Shown: positions 50,296 through 59,109, numbered from the stretch's first letter. The stretch: DNA of 64,000 nt from Paractinoplanes maris (GCF_023544465.1 NZ_JALPVL010000011.1:186001-250000), one strand, 5' to 3'. Numbers and translations are program-made. The notes: generated by a model not told the origin, from the letters alone.

Positions 50296-51537
50296 ATGAC
50301 CTCTGCAGCGCCGGGCGGTTCCCGCCCGGCGCTCTCCCGTGCCGTGGCCGTCGAGCCGGGCAAGTTCGCCGCCGCGTACTGGGGGAAGGCACCACTGCTG
50401 TCCCGCGCCGGCGAGCTCGCGGGCGCGGGCGGATTCACCGACCTGCTCTCCCCGGACGCGGTCGACGAGCTGCTGAGCCGCCGCGGTCTGCGGACCCCGT
50501 TCCTGCGGGTCGCCCAGCAGGGCAAGGTGCTGCCGGCCGACCGGTTCACCGGTGGTGGCGGGGCCGGCGCCGAGATCAGTGACCAGGTCCTCGACGACCA
50601 GGTGATGCAGCTGTACGCCTCGGGTGCCACCCTCGTCCTGCAGGGCCTGCACCGCCTGTGGCCGCCGCTGATCGACTACAGCCGTCGCCTCGGCGCCGAG
50701 CTGCGCCGCCCGCTGCAGGTCAACGCCTACCTGACCCCGCCCGGCAGCCAGGGTTTCAGCACCCACTACGACACCCACGACGTCTTCGTGCTCCAAGTCG
50801 ACGGCACCAAGCGCTGGCGCCTGCACGAGCCCGTGCTGGCCGACCCGCTGGAGAAGCAGGCGTGGGGCGGCCGGGCCGACGAGGTGGCGGCCACCGCCCA
50901 GGGCGAGCCGGCCATGGACATCGTGCTGTCGCCGGGCGACGCCCTCTATCTGCCGCGCGGCTGGCTCCACTCGGCCGAGGCGCTGGGCAGCCGCTCGCTG
51001 CACCTGACCTTCGGCGTGCGCGCGCTCACCCGTTATGCGGTGGTCGAGGAACTGCTCGCGCTGGCGTCGTCCGACGCCCGGCTGCGCGCCACCCTCCCGT
51101 ACGCGGTGGACGTCTCCGACCCCGACGCGATCGAGCCCGAGCTGACCGAGACGGTCGAGGCCCTGCGCGACTGGCTGACCACGGTCGACCCGGCCGAGGT
51201 GGCCGCCCGCCTGCGGGGCCGGGACTGGCCGTCGGCCCGCCCCGAGCCGGTCAGCCCGCTGGCCCAGCTCGACTTCGCCGCCGCCCTGAGCCGCGACGAC
51301 CGGATCCGGGCCCGTGAGGGCCTGCGCTGGCAGCTCACCGAGGACGGCCTCAGCCACGTGTCACTGCGGCTGACCGGACGCACGATGCGCTTCCCGTCCT
51401 ACTGCGAGCCGGCCCTGCGCCGTGCCCTCGCCGGCGACCCGGTCCGGGTCGGTGACCTCCCGCTGGACGACGACACCGACCGCACGGTGCTGGCCCGCCG
51501 CCTGCTCAACGAGGCCCTGGTCGTCCCCGCCCGCTGA
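50296..51537 (+). CDS. JmjC/cupin-fold 2-oxoglutarate oxygenase, ROX (YcfD)-like
   Basis: A 413-residue protein starting at ATG 50296. The double-stranded beta-helix carries the Fe(II) triad H157-x-D159 (THYDTHDVFVLQ) and H225 (YLPRGWLHSA), and the TKRWRL segment expected near the 2-oxoglutarate. A C-terminal dimerisation/winged-helix part (about 260-413) follows, as in bacterial ribosomal oxygenases. E. coli YcfD hydroxylates an Arg of ribosomal protein uL16; actinobacterial homologues may have other substrates. Directly upstream lies the repeat peptide gene (11-bp gap, no terminator), so the peptide, with His, Asn and Asp in each repeat, is a candidate substrate. This link is inference. Confidence 0.88.
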   Translation: MTSAAPGGSRPALSRAVAVEPGKFAAAYWGKAPLLSRAGELAGAGGFTDLLSPDAVDELLSRRGLRTPFLRVAQQGKVLPADRFTGGGGAGAEISDQVLDDQVMQLYASGATLVLQGLHRLWPPLIDYSRRLGAELRRPLQVNAYLTPPGSQGFSTHYDTHDVFVLQVDGTKRWRLHEPVLADPLEKQAWGGRADEVAATAQGEPAMDIVLSPGDALYLPRGWLHSAEALGSRSLHLTFGVRALTRYAVVEELLALASSDARLRATLPYAVDVSDPDAIEPELTETVEALRDWLTTVDPAEVAARLRGRDWPSARPEPVSPLAQLDFAAALSRDDRIRAREGLRWQLTEDGLSHVSLRLTGRTMRFPSYCEPALRRALAGDPVRVGDLPLDDDTDRTVLARRLLNEALVVPAR

Positions 51538-51549
51538 CCGGTCGCCCGC

Positions 51550-52344
51550 TCAGCCGGCGACGTGCGCGGTGTGGTCGAGCCAGTGCTGGACGAGGGCGGT
51601 GTCGCCTTCGACGCTGATGCCGGTGGCATCGTGGCCGGTGAGCGGGAGCCGCCGGGTCAGCGTCAGCAGCAGCGAGGAGGCCGGGCCGGTCACCGTCACG
51701 TCGGCCGGCCGGCTCCCGGGCTGCCAGATCGCTCCGTCCGGCCGCCGTTCGACGAACCAGGCGCCCGCGTCGTCGCCGGCCCGCCACTGCAGCGTCTGCC
51801 CGGTGCCGCGCAGGGCGTGGGCCGACTCGGGCCGCTGCGCCTCCCAGGTGGGGGAGGTGAGCATCGCGAAGTGGTTGGTGATGAGCGCGGCCGCGACGTC
51901 CGGCTCGATGTCGGGCGGCCGGTGCGCCGCGCCGGCCGCGTCGAAGCCGTGGACAACCGTCTCGTTGAGGACGCTGGCCATCCAGAACCGCGTGCCGGTC
52001 CGCCCGTCGGCCGCGGCGTTCAGCACCGGCGCGTCGAGCGCGTCGTCGGAGCACGCACCCGCCACCCGCCGCGCCGACTCGGACAGCCAGGCCGGCCACT
52101 CGCCGGGGTCACGGGGGAGCACGGCCATCTCGGTCGGCAGCTGGGCGAAGTCGGTGACGCGCCGCTCGATGATCTCGGCGACCCAGTGCTGGGTCCGGCC
52201 CACGTGCTCGACCAGCTCGGTGACGGTCCACTCGGGAGCGGTCGGCACGGCGGCGTCCGGTCCGGCCGCGGCCGCCGACTCGGCCAGCCGCCGGGTGTAT
52301 TCGACGATCGCCTGCCGAGCTCGGTCCGCGTTCAGTTCCGTCAT
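51550..52344 (-). CDS. DinB/MDMPI-type mycothiol-dependent enzyme family protein
   Basis: A 264-residue protein with a four-helix DinB-like N-terminus (PEWTVTELVEHVGRTQHWVAEII, with the first metal-binding His) and VVHGFDAAGAA with another His. A C-terminal MDMPI domain (LRGTGQTLQWRAGDDAGAWFV, ADVTVTGPASSLLLTLTRRLPL, then VEGDTALVQHWL) follows. This fold includes the mycothiol-dependent maleylpyruvate isomerase of Corynebacterium. The reaction here is unknown. It supports a mycothiol-producing actinobacterium. Convergent with the JmjC gene (12 bp between stops). Confidence 0.85.
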   Translation of the reverse strand: MTELNADRARQAIVEYTRRLAESAAAAGPDAAVPTAPEWTVTELVEHVGRTQHWVAEIIERRVTDFAQLPTEMAVLPRDPGEWPAWLSESARRVAGACSDDALDAPVLNAAADGRTGTRFWMASVLNETVVHGFDAAGAAHRPPDIEPDVAAALITNHFAMLTSPTWEAQRPESAHALRGTGQTLQWRAGDDAGAWFVERRPDGAIWQPGSRPADVTVTGPASSLLLTLTRRLPLTGHDATGISVEGDTALVQHWLDHTAHVAG

Positions 52345-52416
52345 CGGATTGCCCTCCCCGGTCTTCGGTGGTGCTCTGGATGACTCGGCGGGCCGGCCGA
52401 ACTCATCGGCGGGAGG

Positions 52417-53124
52417 TCAGGTCGTCCGCAGGGCGGCCACCAGCAGGCCGGCGGTGACCAGGCCGGTGATCATGACGGTGGCCACCGTTGTGGCGTCCAG
52501 GCCGGCGCCCCGGCGGTCGGCGACCCGCTTGGCCCCGACGACGGCCAGGATCGGGCAGGCCAGCAGCACCAGCAGGGCGACCACGGGCAGGGCGTCCTTC
52601 CAGGTGCCGTCGGCGGCGCCGTCGCCGGTCTGGCGCAGCAATTGGTTTCCGAAGGCGCCCGCTATCCCGCCCAGGAAGCCGAAGACGGCGAACAGGATCT
52701 TGACGCCGCCGGTGATCGGGCGGGCCGGGGCGGTGTATTTCACCTTGGTGGCCACCTCGTCGAGGTAGTCGGTGGCGTCCCGGTTGTTGCGCTGCTGGGG
52801 GATCACGGCCGGGGGCACCATGCGGCCGTAGCGTTCCGCCACCGGGCCCACCTTGTGGACGTACTCCGACCACAGACCGGCCGCGCGCGCGTCCACCTCC
52901 TCGATCGTGCGCTGGGCGGCCACCACCTCGCGTTTCGCGTCCTCGACGGCCGCCGATGCGCTCCGCACCGCCTCCTCGGCGGCCGCCAGGCGCTCGTCGT
53001 GCCAGCGCAGCGCCTCGGCGCGCAGCGTGGCCGCCTCGTCGTCCAACGTGGTCAGGCGGCGCAGCACGCTGCGGTAGTCCGCCGTCGCGAAGTCCGCCGG
53101 CTGAAGGCCGCCGCTCTGAGTCAT
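52417..53124 (-). CDS. membrane protein with N-terminal coiled coil, ATPase-operon member
   Basis: A 235-residue protein. The first 110 residues are coiled-coil (LTTLDDEAATLRAEALRWHDERLAAAEEAVRSASA and EDAKREVVAAQRTIEE). Three hydrophobic segments follow (ILFAVFGFLGGIAGAFG, PVVALLVLLACPILAVVG and TVATVMITGLVTAGLLVA). The family is not recognised. It overlaps the FtsK-type gene by 4 bp (53121-53124), so it should be the membrane anchor or channel-like component of that operon. Confidence 0.75.
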   Translation of the reverse strand: MTQSGGLQPADFATADYRSVLRRLTTLDDEAATLRAEALRWHDERLAAAEEAVRSASAAVEDAKREVVAAQRTIEEVDARAAGLWSEYVHKVGPVAERYGRMVPPAVIPQQRNNRDATDYLDEVATKVKYTAPARPITGGVKILFAVFGFLGGIAGAFGNQLLRQTGDGAADGTWKDALPVVALLVLLACPILAVVGAKRVADRRGAGLDATTVATVMITGLVTAGLLVAALRTT

Positions 53125-55748
53125 GACCCCGCCCCGTACGGAATGATCACCTCGGCGCCACGATGCACCGAGCGGTCGAAGTGCAGCGCCCGCCAGGGAC
53201 GCGGATACCAGGCCGGGGTGCTGGTGCCCGGATAGAACGGGGACAGCTCACTGCCGTGCACGTCGAGCGCGACCCAGGCGCCGATCGGGTCGGTGCGCGA
53301 CGCCGGCCCGCCCAGCGCCTCGCGCAGCAGGGCCGCGCCCCGCCACCAGCCCAGCACGTGGATGCGCCGCTCGGGTCCCTGCCGCAGGATCGTGCGCAGC
53401 TGATCGGCCGCGGCCTTGCCGCCCGGCAGCGCGTCGGCCGCATAGATCAGCAGGAAGTGCGGCCGGTCGGCGGGCCACGACGCCTCGGACTCGGCCGCGG
53501 CGTCCTCGAGCACCCAGTCGGCGTTGTCGTGCTCGTACCAGCCGCACTCGGGCAGCTCGGCACAGAGCGCGGCCGCGGCCGGCCGCGCGTCGGAGTCGAG
53601 GCACAGGATCGAGTAGCGGGCGCCGTCCGGCGGGAACTGCGCGGCCAGCGACAACGCGGCGGTGGCGAGCACCGAGCAGGCCTCGTCGGTGCGGGTGCCG
53701 AGCACGGCCAGGTTGCGGCCGGGGGCGCGGCGCAGCACGGTCCGGGCCGAGCGGGCGGCCACGTCGATCGTCTCGCCGAGCAGCACGACCGGCGCCGGCG
53801 TCTGCTCGGCCGGCGTGAGCCGCCGGAAGTCGGGGCTGTCGGCCAGCCGCGGCACCACGTCACCGTCGAACAGGCGCGGCGGGTCGTCCGGCCGGCGTCG
53901 CCACAGCCGGTGCTGCAGCGCGTTCCACCGCTCGCGGTCGCCCGCCGCCGGCACCCGGACGACCCGGTTGGCCTCGACCGCGCCCGAGTCGGCGTTGACC
54001 ACCGCGTGATAGCGCGGCAACGACTCGGCCGCCGTGTTCTGCTCGGCCAGCACCCGCCGGGCCCGGGGCAGCGCGATCCGCAGCGAGAACTGCGCGACCA
54101 GGGCCGGCCGCCCCCACAGCGCCTCGATGCCGGAGACGTCCTGGCTGGCCAGGATCAGGTGGATGCCCTGCGAGCGGCCGCGCCGGGCCAGGTCCTCGAG
54201 CAGGCCGACGGCTTCCTTCTCGACCGCGTCGCGGCCGGAGAGCAGCACCTGGAACTCGTCGATGACCGCGACGATCCGCGGCCACGAGCCCTCCGGGTCC
54301 TCGGCCCGCAGCTCGGCCAGATTGGTGACCTCGTGCTGCTTGGCCGCGTCGGCCCGCCGCCGCAGCTCGTCGCCGAGGAACCGCAGCAGGGCCAGGCCGA
54401 ACTCGCGGTCGGTGTTGACGTTGACGCCGACCAGCCGCACGTGCGGCAGCCAGGTCTGGTCGCGCCGGCCCGGGGCGAACCGGGCGAACGACACGCCCTC
54501 CTTGAAGTCGAGCAGGTAGAACGCCAGCTCGTCGGGGGAGTAGCGGGCGGCCAGCGACCCCATCCAGGCATAGATCAGGTTGGTCTTGCCGGTGCCCGAC
54601 GGCCCGGCGATCAGCGCGTGCGGCGGGTAGTCGGACAGCGTCACCGGCACCGGCACCCCCAGCGGGCTGTCCCCGAGCGGTGCGGTCAGCCCGGTTGCCG
54701 AGCTCTCCTGCCACTCGACCTGGGGCAGCAGGCTGTCGAGGGCCACCGGGGCCGGCCCGGCGGCGACGGCCTCGGCGATCCGGCGGCAGGTCGCGGCCAC
54801 GACCGCCTGCGGCGGACCCCCGTCCAGCCGTACGGGGAGAGCGCCCGCACTGCTCATCCGGGCATGGTCGCCGGGCGCCGCCATGATGAACTCGATGCCG
54901 TCGGCCGCCTGGACCGGCAGTCCCTGGATCACCAGGTGCACGCCGCAGGCCGCGCCGGTGCGCAACAGCCGCTGCAGCTGGGCCTGCTCGGCCCGGCTGA
55001 CCTCGCCCGCGCCGAGCAGCACGGCGATCCGCCACGGCTCGGGCCGGCGGTGGGTGGCCGCGTTGAGCTCGCGCAGCGATGTGTACTCCCCGGCCAGCAC
55101 CGTCTCGTTGATCCGGCGGACCTGAGCGGTCAGGTCGTCGAGCAGCGCGCCCAGCCCGCCGGGCCCGACGAAGGTGAGCACGCCGGCCGGTGCCAGCGGC
55201 GCGAAGCGGGCCAGCCCGCCGCCCAGGTGATCCGGGTCGTACCCGATGATCTGCACGCCGCCCGGCGGGGCCGTGCCCAGCGCCCGCAGCAGCAGCCCGG
55301 CAACCACGTCGTCGCCGATCGCCCGGTCGCCACGCACCACCACGTGACCGCGGTCGAGCAGCGGCACCAGCGCGGGCACGTCCTCCGGGTGGGGCAGCAG
55401 GAGCCGCCCGATGCGCAGCTCGGCCGCCCGGTCGAGCGGGGTCGCCTGCCAGTCGTCCCACGGGTCGCCGGCCGCGTCCGGGGCGGCCCGGTCGGCGGCG
55501 GCCGCGGCGGCCTCGGCGTACGCGGCCAGGTCGGTCTTGTGCTGCTGCTCGATCTCGGCCAGCCGGGTGTCACGGGCCGCCGCCACCTTGTGCCGGCGGG
55601 CCTCGGCGGCCTCGGTCACCCGGCGGCGGCGGTCGACGGCCCGGGAGTAGCCGGCCCGTGCCGCCTCGAGCGCGGTCGACGCCGCCCCGAGCGCGTGCGA
55701 CAGCCCGGCCCGGATGCCCATCACCTGCTGCGCGGTCGACTCAGCCAT
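53121..55748 (-). CDS. FtsK/SpoIIIE-type ATPase, non-canonical, with coiled-coil N-terminus
   Basis: An 875-residue protein with no membrane helices. Residues about 25-90 are helical coiled coil. The mid region contains a nucleotide-fold-like domain (about 110-340). The FtsK motor (about 365-600) has PPHALIAGPSGTGKTNLIYA (Walker A 382-389), LLDFKEGVSFARFAP, PRIVAVIDEFQVLL (Walker B 492-500) and GRSQGIHLILASQDVSGI. The C-terminal 250 residues form a degenerate ATPase-like half. It lacks the TM anchor and gamma domain of cell-division FtsK. Tandem motor halves resemble the EccC ATPases of ESX type VII secretion, but only one has clear Walker motifs. The operon has no EccB/EccD/mycosin genes. 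Confidence 0.85.
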   Translation of the reverse strand: MAESTAQQVMGIRAGLSHALGAASTALEAARAGYSRAVDRRRRVTEAAEARRHKVAAARDTRLAEIEQQHKTDLAAYAEAAAAAADRAAPDAAGDPWDDWQATPLDRAAELRIGRLLLPHPEDVPALVPLLDRGHVVVRGDRAIGDDVVAGLLLRALGTAPPGGVQIIGYDPDHLGGGLARFAPLAPAGVLTFVGPGGLGALLDDLTAQVRRINETVLAGEYTSLRELNAATHRRPEPWRIAVLLGAGEVSRAEQAQLQRLLRTGAACGVHLVIQGLPVQAADGIEFIMAAPGDHARMSSAGALPVRLDGGPPQAVVAATCRRIAEAVAAGPAPVALDSLLPQVEWQESSATGLTAPLGDSPLGVPVPVTLSDYPPHALIAGPSGTGKTNLIYAWMGSLAARYSPDELAFYLLDFKEGVSFARFAPGRRDQTWLPHVRLVGVNVNTDREFGLALLRFLGDELRRRADAAKQHEVTNLAELRAEDPEGSWPRIVAVIDEFQVLLSGRDAVEKEAVGLLEDLARRGRSQGIHLILASQDVSGIEALWGRPALVAQFSLRIALPRARRVLAEQNTAAESLPRYHAVVNADSGAVEANRVVRVPAAGDRERWNALQHRLWRRRPDDPPRLFDGDVVPRLADSPDFRRLTPAEQTPAPVVLLGETIDVAARSARTVLRRAPGRNLAVLGTRTDEACSVLATAALSLAAQFPPDGARYSILCLDSDARPAAAALCAELPECGWYEHDNADWVLEDAAAESEASWPADRPHFLLIYAADALPGGKAAADQLRTILRQGPERRIHVLGWWRGAALLREALGGPASRTDPIGAWVALDVHGSELSPFYPGTSTPAWYPRPWRALHFDRSVHRGAEVIIPYGAGS

Positions 55749-55778
55749 GGTTCACGCGTTCCGTTGTGATGTGGGACC

Positions 55779-56666
55779 TCATCGCTGCTCGGCGGCCTCT
55801 TCGGGACGACGCACCGGGTCGGGCGCGGACGGGTCGAGCGTCCCGGCGTCGCGGCCCAGGCGGGCCAGCAGCACGCCGGTCAGCACGCCCGCGGTGACCG
55901 CGTTGTCGGCCGGGTGCGCCGGCTGGGTGTCCGGGGCGCCCTGGGTGGGGACGCGGCAGATCCGGGCGATCAACGTCTCCAGGACGGCCGGGGAGGTGCC
56001 CGGCAGCAACGACTTGACCCGGCCCTGGGCGGCCGAGCGCAGCCGGGGCACGTCCTCCGGCCGGGGCTGATGACCGAGCAGGTCACCGGCCAGCCGGGTG
56101 AGCACCGGCGAGCTGACCGCCGACAGGGCGAGCCCGGTCGAGGCGTTCACCCCGTGCAGCTCGCGGCCGAGGCGGGCCCGGTCGCCGGCCCGGACCCCGG
56201 AGGCGACCCGGCGCAGCAGCTCGGCCGTGTCCGGCTTGTTGCCGGGGTCGGTCTGCTCGGGGGCCGGCTCGCCGGTCAGCTGGGTGACCCGTTTCTGCCA
56301 CCACGGGCCCAGCTGCTCGGCGTCGGGAGCGGCCTCGGCCTCCGTCGGCTGGGCCTCGCCGGTCTGCTCGAGCCCGGCCTTCCAGTCGCGGTCGGGCGGG
56401 GCCGACGCGTCGCCGGTGAGGCCGATGCTCGCCAGATACTGGGCGATGGAGTCCTGCGCGAGGCGCAACGCGGCGGCGGCTCGCTCGGCGTGCTCGGTGG
56501 CGTTGCCCAGCTGGGGCACACCGACCGGGTCGACCGACGTCTCGCGCACCCACATCAGCAGCTCGGTCGCGCTGCGCAGTTTCTCGAGCGCGATGGTGAC
56601 CTGCCCGGTGGGCAGCTCGTCGGAGATCGCGCGGAGCTGGGCGCCGAGGTCCTGGATCAGCGACAT
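55779..56666 (-). CDS. helical protein in the FtsK-type operon
   Basis: A 295-residue, almost entirely helical protein. The N-terminal helices (LIQDLGAQLRAISDELPTGQ and ALEKLRSATELLMWVRETS) are 4-helix-bundle-like. The linker is Pro/Glu-rich and contains DAEQLGPWWQKRVTQLTG, and the C-terminal helical domain carries DTAELLRRVASGVRAGDRARLGRELHGV. No known domain. It lies 30 bp upstream of the ATPase gene on the same strand and 4 bp downstream of a small helical protein gene, so the four genes form one transcription unit. Confidence 0.75.
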   Translation of the reverse strand: MSLIQDLGAQLRAISDELPTGQVTIALEKLRSATELLMWVRETSVDPVGVPQLGNATEHAERAAAALRLAQDSIAQYLASIGLTGDASAPPDRDWKAGLEQTGEAQPTEAEAAPDAEQLGPWWQKRVTQLTGEPAPEQTDPGNKPDTAELLRRVASGVRAGDRARLGRELHGVNASTGLALSAVSSPVLTRLAGDLLGHQPRPEDVPRLRSAAQGRVKSLLPGTSPAVLETLIARICRVPTQGAPDTQPAHPADNAVTAGVLTGVLLARLGRDAGTLDPSAPDPVRRPEEAAEQR

Positions 56667-56670
56667 CTCG

Positions 56671-56931
56671 TCAGAGCTGCGCCGTGTAGGTCTGTGCCTG
56701 GTCGATGGCCTGCAGTGTCGCGCTCAAGCAGTCCTCCAGCGACTGATCGGCCTGCGACAGCGAGGCATGCGCGGTGCTGACCGCGTCGTTGCCGCTGCCG
56801 TCGAGTGCCGCGGCCAGGCTCTGCTGCGCCTCGCCGAGCTTCTCCCGGGCGGCCTGGATGGCCTGCTGGCCCTCGGTGACCTGTTGCAGTGCAGCGTCCA
56901 CAGCCGCTTTGACCTCAGCGACACTCGCCAC
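56671..56931 (-). CDS. small helical protein, first gene of the FtsK-type operon
   Basis: An 86-residue protein. The start is set at GTG 56931 because AGGAGG is 9 nt upstream. Two amphipathic helices (EVKAAVDAALQQVTEGQQAIQAAREKLGEAQQSLAAAL and AVSTAHASLSQADQSLEDCLSATLQ) joined by DGSGND form a helical hairpin of the size of WXG100/ESX proteins, but with no WXG motif at the turn and no C-terminal YxxxD/E. The neighbouring ATPase makes a secretion-substrate or pump-regulator role conceivable. That is inference only. Confidence 0.8.
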   Translation of the reverse strand: MASVAEVKAAVDAALQQVTEGQQAIQAAREKLGEAQQSLAAALDGSGNDAVSTAHASLSQADQSLEDCLSATLQAIDQAQTYTAQL

Positions 56932-57180
56932 CGCGTTGTGCCTCCTGCTAAGTGGAACCCGACTCTTCACGCCAGACTACTGCCACGCCCTTTCCCGGCT
57001 GCTCGGGCCGCCCCTCGTGCGAACCACCCGATCGTCCCTATTGGAAAGGGTCATACCCGTACCGATCATCGCCGCCCCGGGAGTGCCGGAGGCGACCGCT
57101 GACTGAACAGGAATGAATCCTGAGAGTTACTGCCCAGCCCGGCCCAGCGGAACCGTCAGCCCAGCTCACGAGCGATCTTT

Positions 57181-58377
57181 TCACTCCTGCGAGGGTGCTG
57201 CCGGCGCGGATCGGCTCGTGTGGACGGTGGCCGCCATGGCGGCGATGGCCAGCAGGGCCACGAGCGGGGCGAGCAGGAAGCCGGTCCGGATCCCGGCGTG
57301 GGTGAGCGGACCGGCGGCCGCCGCGCCCAGAGCGCTGCCGACGCTGAACGCGGTCATGATCCAGGCGAAGGCCTCGACCGCCGTGCCGGGCGGGGCCAGC
57401 CGGTCGGCGTTGACGAAGACGGCGGTCAGCAACGGGGGCAGCATGACGCCGCTCAGGATCAGCAGGGCGGTCATCGCCGCGGTGCCGGGAGCCAGCAGCA
57501 GCGGCAGGTAACCGGCGGCGAACAAGGCGGCCAGGATCGGCAGCCGGCGCGGCCCGCCGGGGGTGGCCCGCGTGTAGAGCAGCCCGCCGACCAACGCGCC
57601 GCCGGCCTGGGCGGCCAGCAGCCAGCCGGTCAGCGAGCGGTCGCCGGCCGCCTCGGCATAGCCGGTCAGCACCACCGGGATGCTGCCGACGGCGGCGCCG
57701 GCGAAGACCACGCCGACGACCATGACGGACAGCCGCCGTGCGCGCAGCGGCCCCAGCCAGTGCCGGTGCACGCGGGTCCCGCGCCATTCCCGTACGGCCG
57801 GAGCGCTCACGAACGCGACGACCCCCACCAGCTGGAACACCGCGGCCGCATAGAGCCCCGCCGCCGGTCCGCCCACGGCCACGGCGGCCAGGGTGACCAG
57901 CGGCCCGCCCACGAAGATGACCTCCTGGAGGGCGATGTCCAGGGCGTACGCGGCGTGCACGGTGTCCGGTGGCACCAGGGCCGGCCACAGGGCGCGCAGG
58001 CACGCCTCGAGCGGCGGGGTGCCCAGCCCGGCCAGCGCGGCACCGAGCCCGATCACCAGCGGCCGCCCGGGGGCGAGCGAGACGATCACGTAACCGACCG
58101 CCGAGAGGGCCGCCGAGCCGTAGAGCACCGGTGGCTGCCGCCGGCGGTCGACCGCCCGGGCCAGCACGGGCGCGCCGATCGCCATCCCGGCGGTGAAGAC
58201 GGCGACGAGGGCCCCGGCCACGACCAGGCTGACCGACTCGCGGGCGAAGAGCAGCAACGCCAGCGGTGACGCGCCCAACGGCAGGCGGCCGATCTGGCTG
58301 GCGGTGAGGACGAGGGGCACGGAGGGCTGACGGAGAACAGCACGCGCGCCGGCGCGCTCCGCTGAGGTGGCGGACAT
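57181..58377 (-). CDS. MFS transporter
   Basis: A 398-residue protein with about 12 hydrophobic helices. The loop 2-3 motif is partly seen (GAPVLARAVDRRRQPPVLYG) and a mirrored one around residue 265. It resembles actinobacterial MFS exporters of sugar-efflux/multidrug type. No regulator is adjacent. The substrate is unknown. The 248 bp between its stop and the FtsK operon start contain no gene and probably the operon promoter. Confidence 0.88.
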   Translation of the reverse strand: MSATSAERAGARAVLRQPSVPLVLTASQIGRLPLGASPLALLLFARESVSLVVAGALVAVFTAGMAIGAPVLARAVDRRRQPPVLYGSAALSAVGYVIVSLAPGRPLVIGLGAALAGLGTPPLEACLRALWPALVPPDTVHAAYALDIALQEVIFVGGPLVTLAAVAVGGPAAGLYAAAVFQLVGVVAFVSAPAVREWRGTRVHRHWLGPLRARRLSVMVVGVVFAGAAVGSIPVVLTGYAEAAGDRSLTGWLLAAQAGGALVGGLLYTRATPGGPRRLPILAALFAAGYLPLLLAPGTAAMTALLILSGVMLPPLLTAVFVNADRLAPPGTAVEAFAWIMTAFSVGSALGAAAAGPLTHAGIRTGFLLAPLVALLAIAAMAATVHTSRSAPAAPSQE

Positions 58378-58536
58378 GAGGGTTCACTCCGGAGGTGAGC
58401 GAGGGTCGACCGGCTGGTCATCGCCGACGGTCGGGGAGGCCACCCGCCGAGGACGGGATGGCCGGGAGCCGCGGGGGGCCGGGCCGGAGGGCCGGGCCGC
58501 CGGCACAGGGCCGGCCGGGGAGGGCGGAACGGGCGC

Positions 58537-58725
58537 TCAGGCGGCGCGGGCGGGAACCCACGGGGGCCAGAGCGGCGGAGGCGCCCAGAGCGGCAGATCG
58601 CGGAGTGAACGAGCGGGCGCGAAGTCGCGGCGCTCATGATCGTCACCGTAGAGCGGCAACGCGGGCGTGATCCAGCTCGCGGAGGGAGCCCAGACGCGGG
58701 CCACGGAGCGTGCGATCACAGTCAC
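58537..58725 (-). CDS. possible small protein (62 aa) downstream of the NYN-type gene
   Basis: A 62-residue frame starting at GTG 58725, only 3 nt past the stop of the NYN-type gene and on the same strand, with third codon positions mostly G/C. The translation is rich in Pro and Trp at the end (LPLWAPPPLWPPWVPARAA) and has a charged middle (YGDDHERRDFAPARSLRDL). The ribosome site is weak. It could be a real, translationally coupled small gene or chance; I recognise no family. Confidence 0.35.
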   Translation of the reverse strand: MTVIARSVARVWAPSASWITPALPLYGDDHERRDFAPARSLRDLPLWAPPPLWPPWVPARAA

Positions 58726-58728
58726 ATC

Positions 58729-59109
58729 CTAGCGCCGGGGAACGCTGGTGGGACCCCGCACCTCGGCCCCGGAAACGGTGACCCGGTCGCGCAGCCCGCG
58801 GTCGGCGGTGATCACCACGACCCGCCGCTCCGGGGTCTGCGCGCGGGCCAGATCGGCGATCGCGTCATCTCCCGACCCGTCCGCCCGCACTATGGAGACA
58901 CCGTTGCCGGACGGCTCGACGTCCTTGGCCTTACCCTCCACGACCAGGGCGACCTCGACCGGGCCGGGCAGGTCGGGCAGGCCGGCGGTGATGACCGGGG
59001 CCAATGCGTCACGCAGGCGCCCGGCGGCCGCGGCGCGATCGCGCCACCACCCGTCGGGCACGGAACCGACGACGTTGGCCCCGTCGACGATCACCAGGGG
59101 TACGGTCAT
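58729..59109 (-). CDS. NYN/PIN-type (YacP-like) protein
   Basis: A 126-residue protein starting at ATG 59109 (MTVPLVIVDGANVVGSVPDGWW). Conserved Asp residues fit the metal-dependent NYN nuclease fold: VDGANV at the start, SGDDAIADLARA and RRVVVITADRGLRDRV. Stand-alone NYN-domain proteins are RNA nucleases in tRNA or rRNA processing (for example YacP/Rae1). Annotated relatives are called NTP pyrophosphohydrolase, which I do not support. It diverges from clpC with 138 bp between starts. Confidence 0.8.
   Translation of the reverse strand: MTVPLVIVDGANVVGSVPDGWWRDRAAAAGRLRDALAPVITAGLPDLPGPVEVALVVEGKAKDVEPSGNGVSIVRADGSGDDAIADLARAQTPERRVVVITADRGLRDRVTVSGAEVRGPTSVPRR

Noticed and set aside
53163..55769. 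868-codon plus-strand frame opposite the FtsK-type ATPase
   Set aside because: Antisense shadow; Arg/Gln/His-rich and without motifs, while the minus strand has intact Walker A/B.
52417..56931. Calling the FtsK-type operon a type VII (ESX) secretion system
   Set aside because: No WXG100 motif, EccB, EccD, EccE or mycosin genes; the similarity is only in ATPase class and small helical partner.
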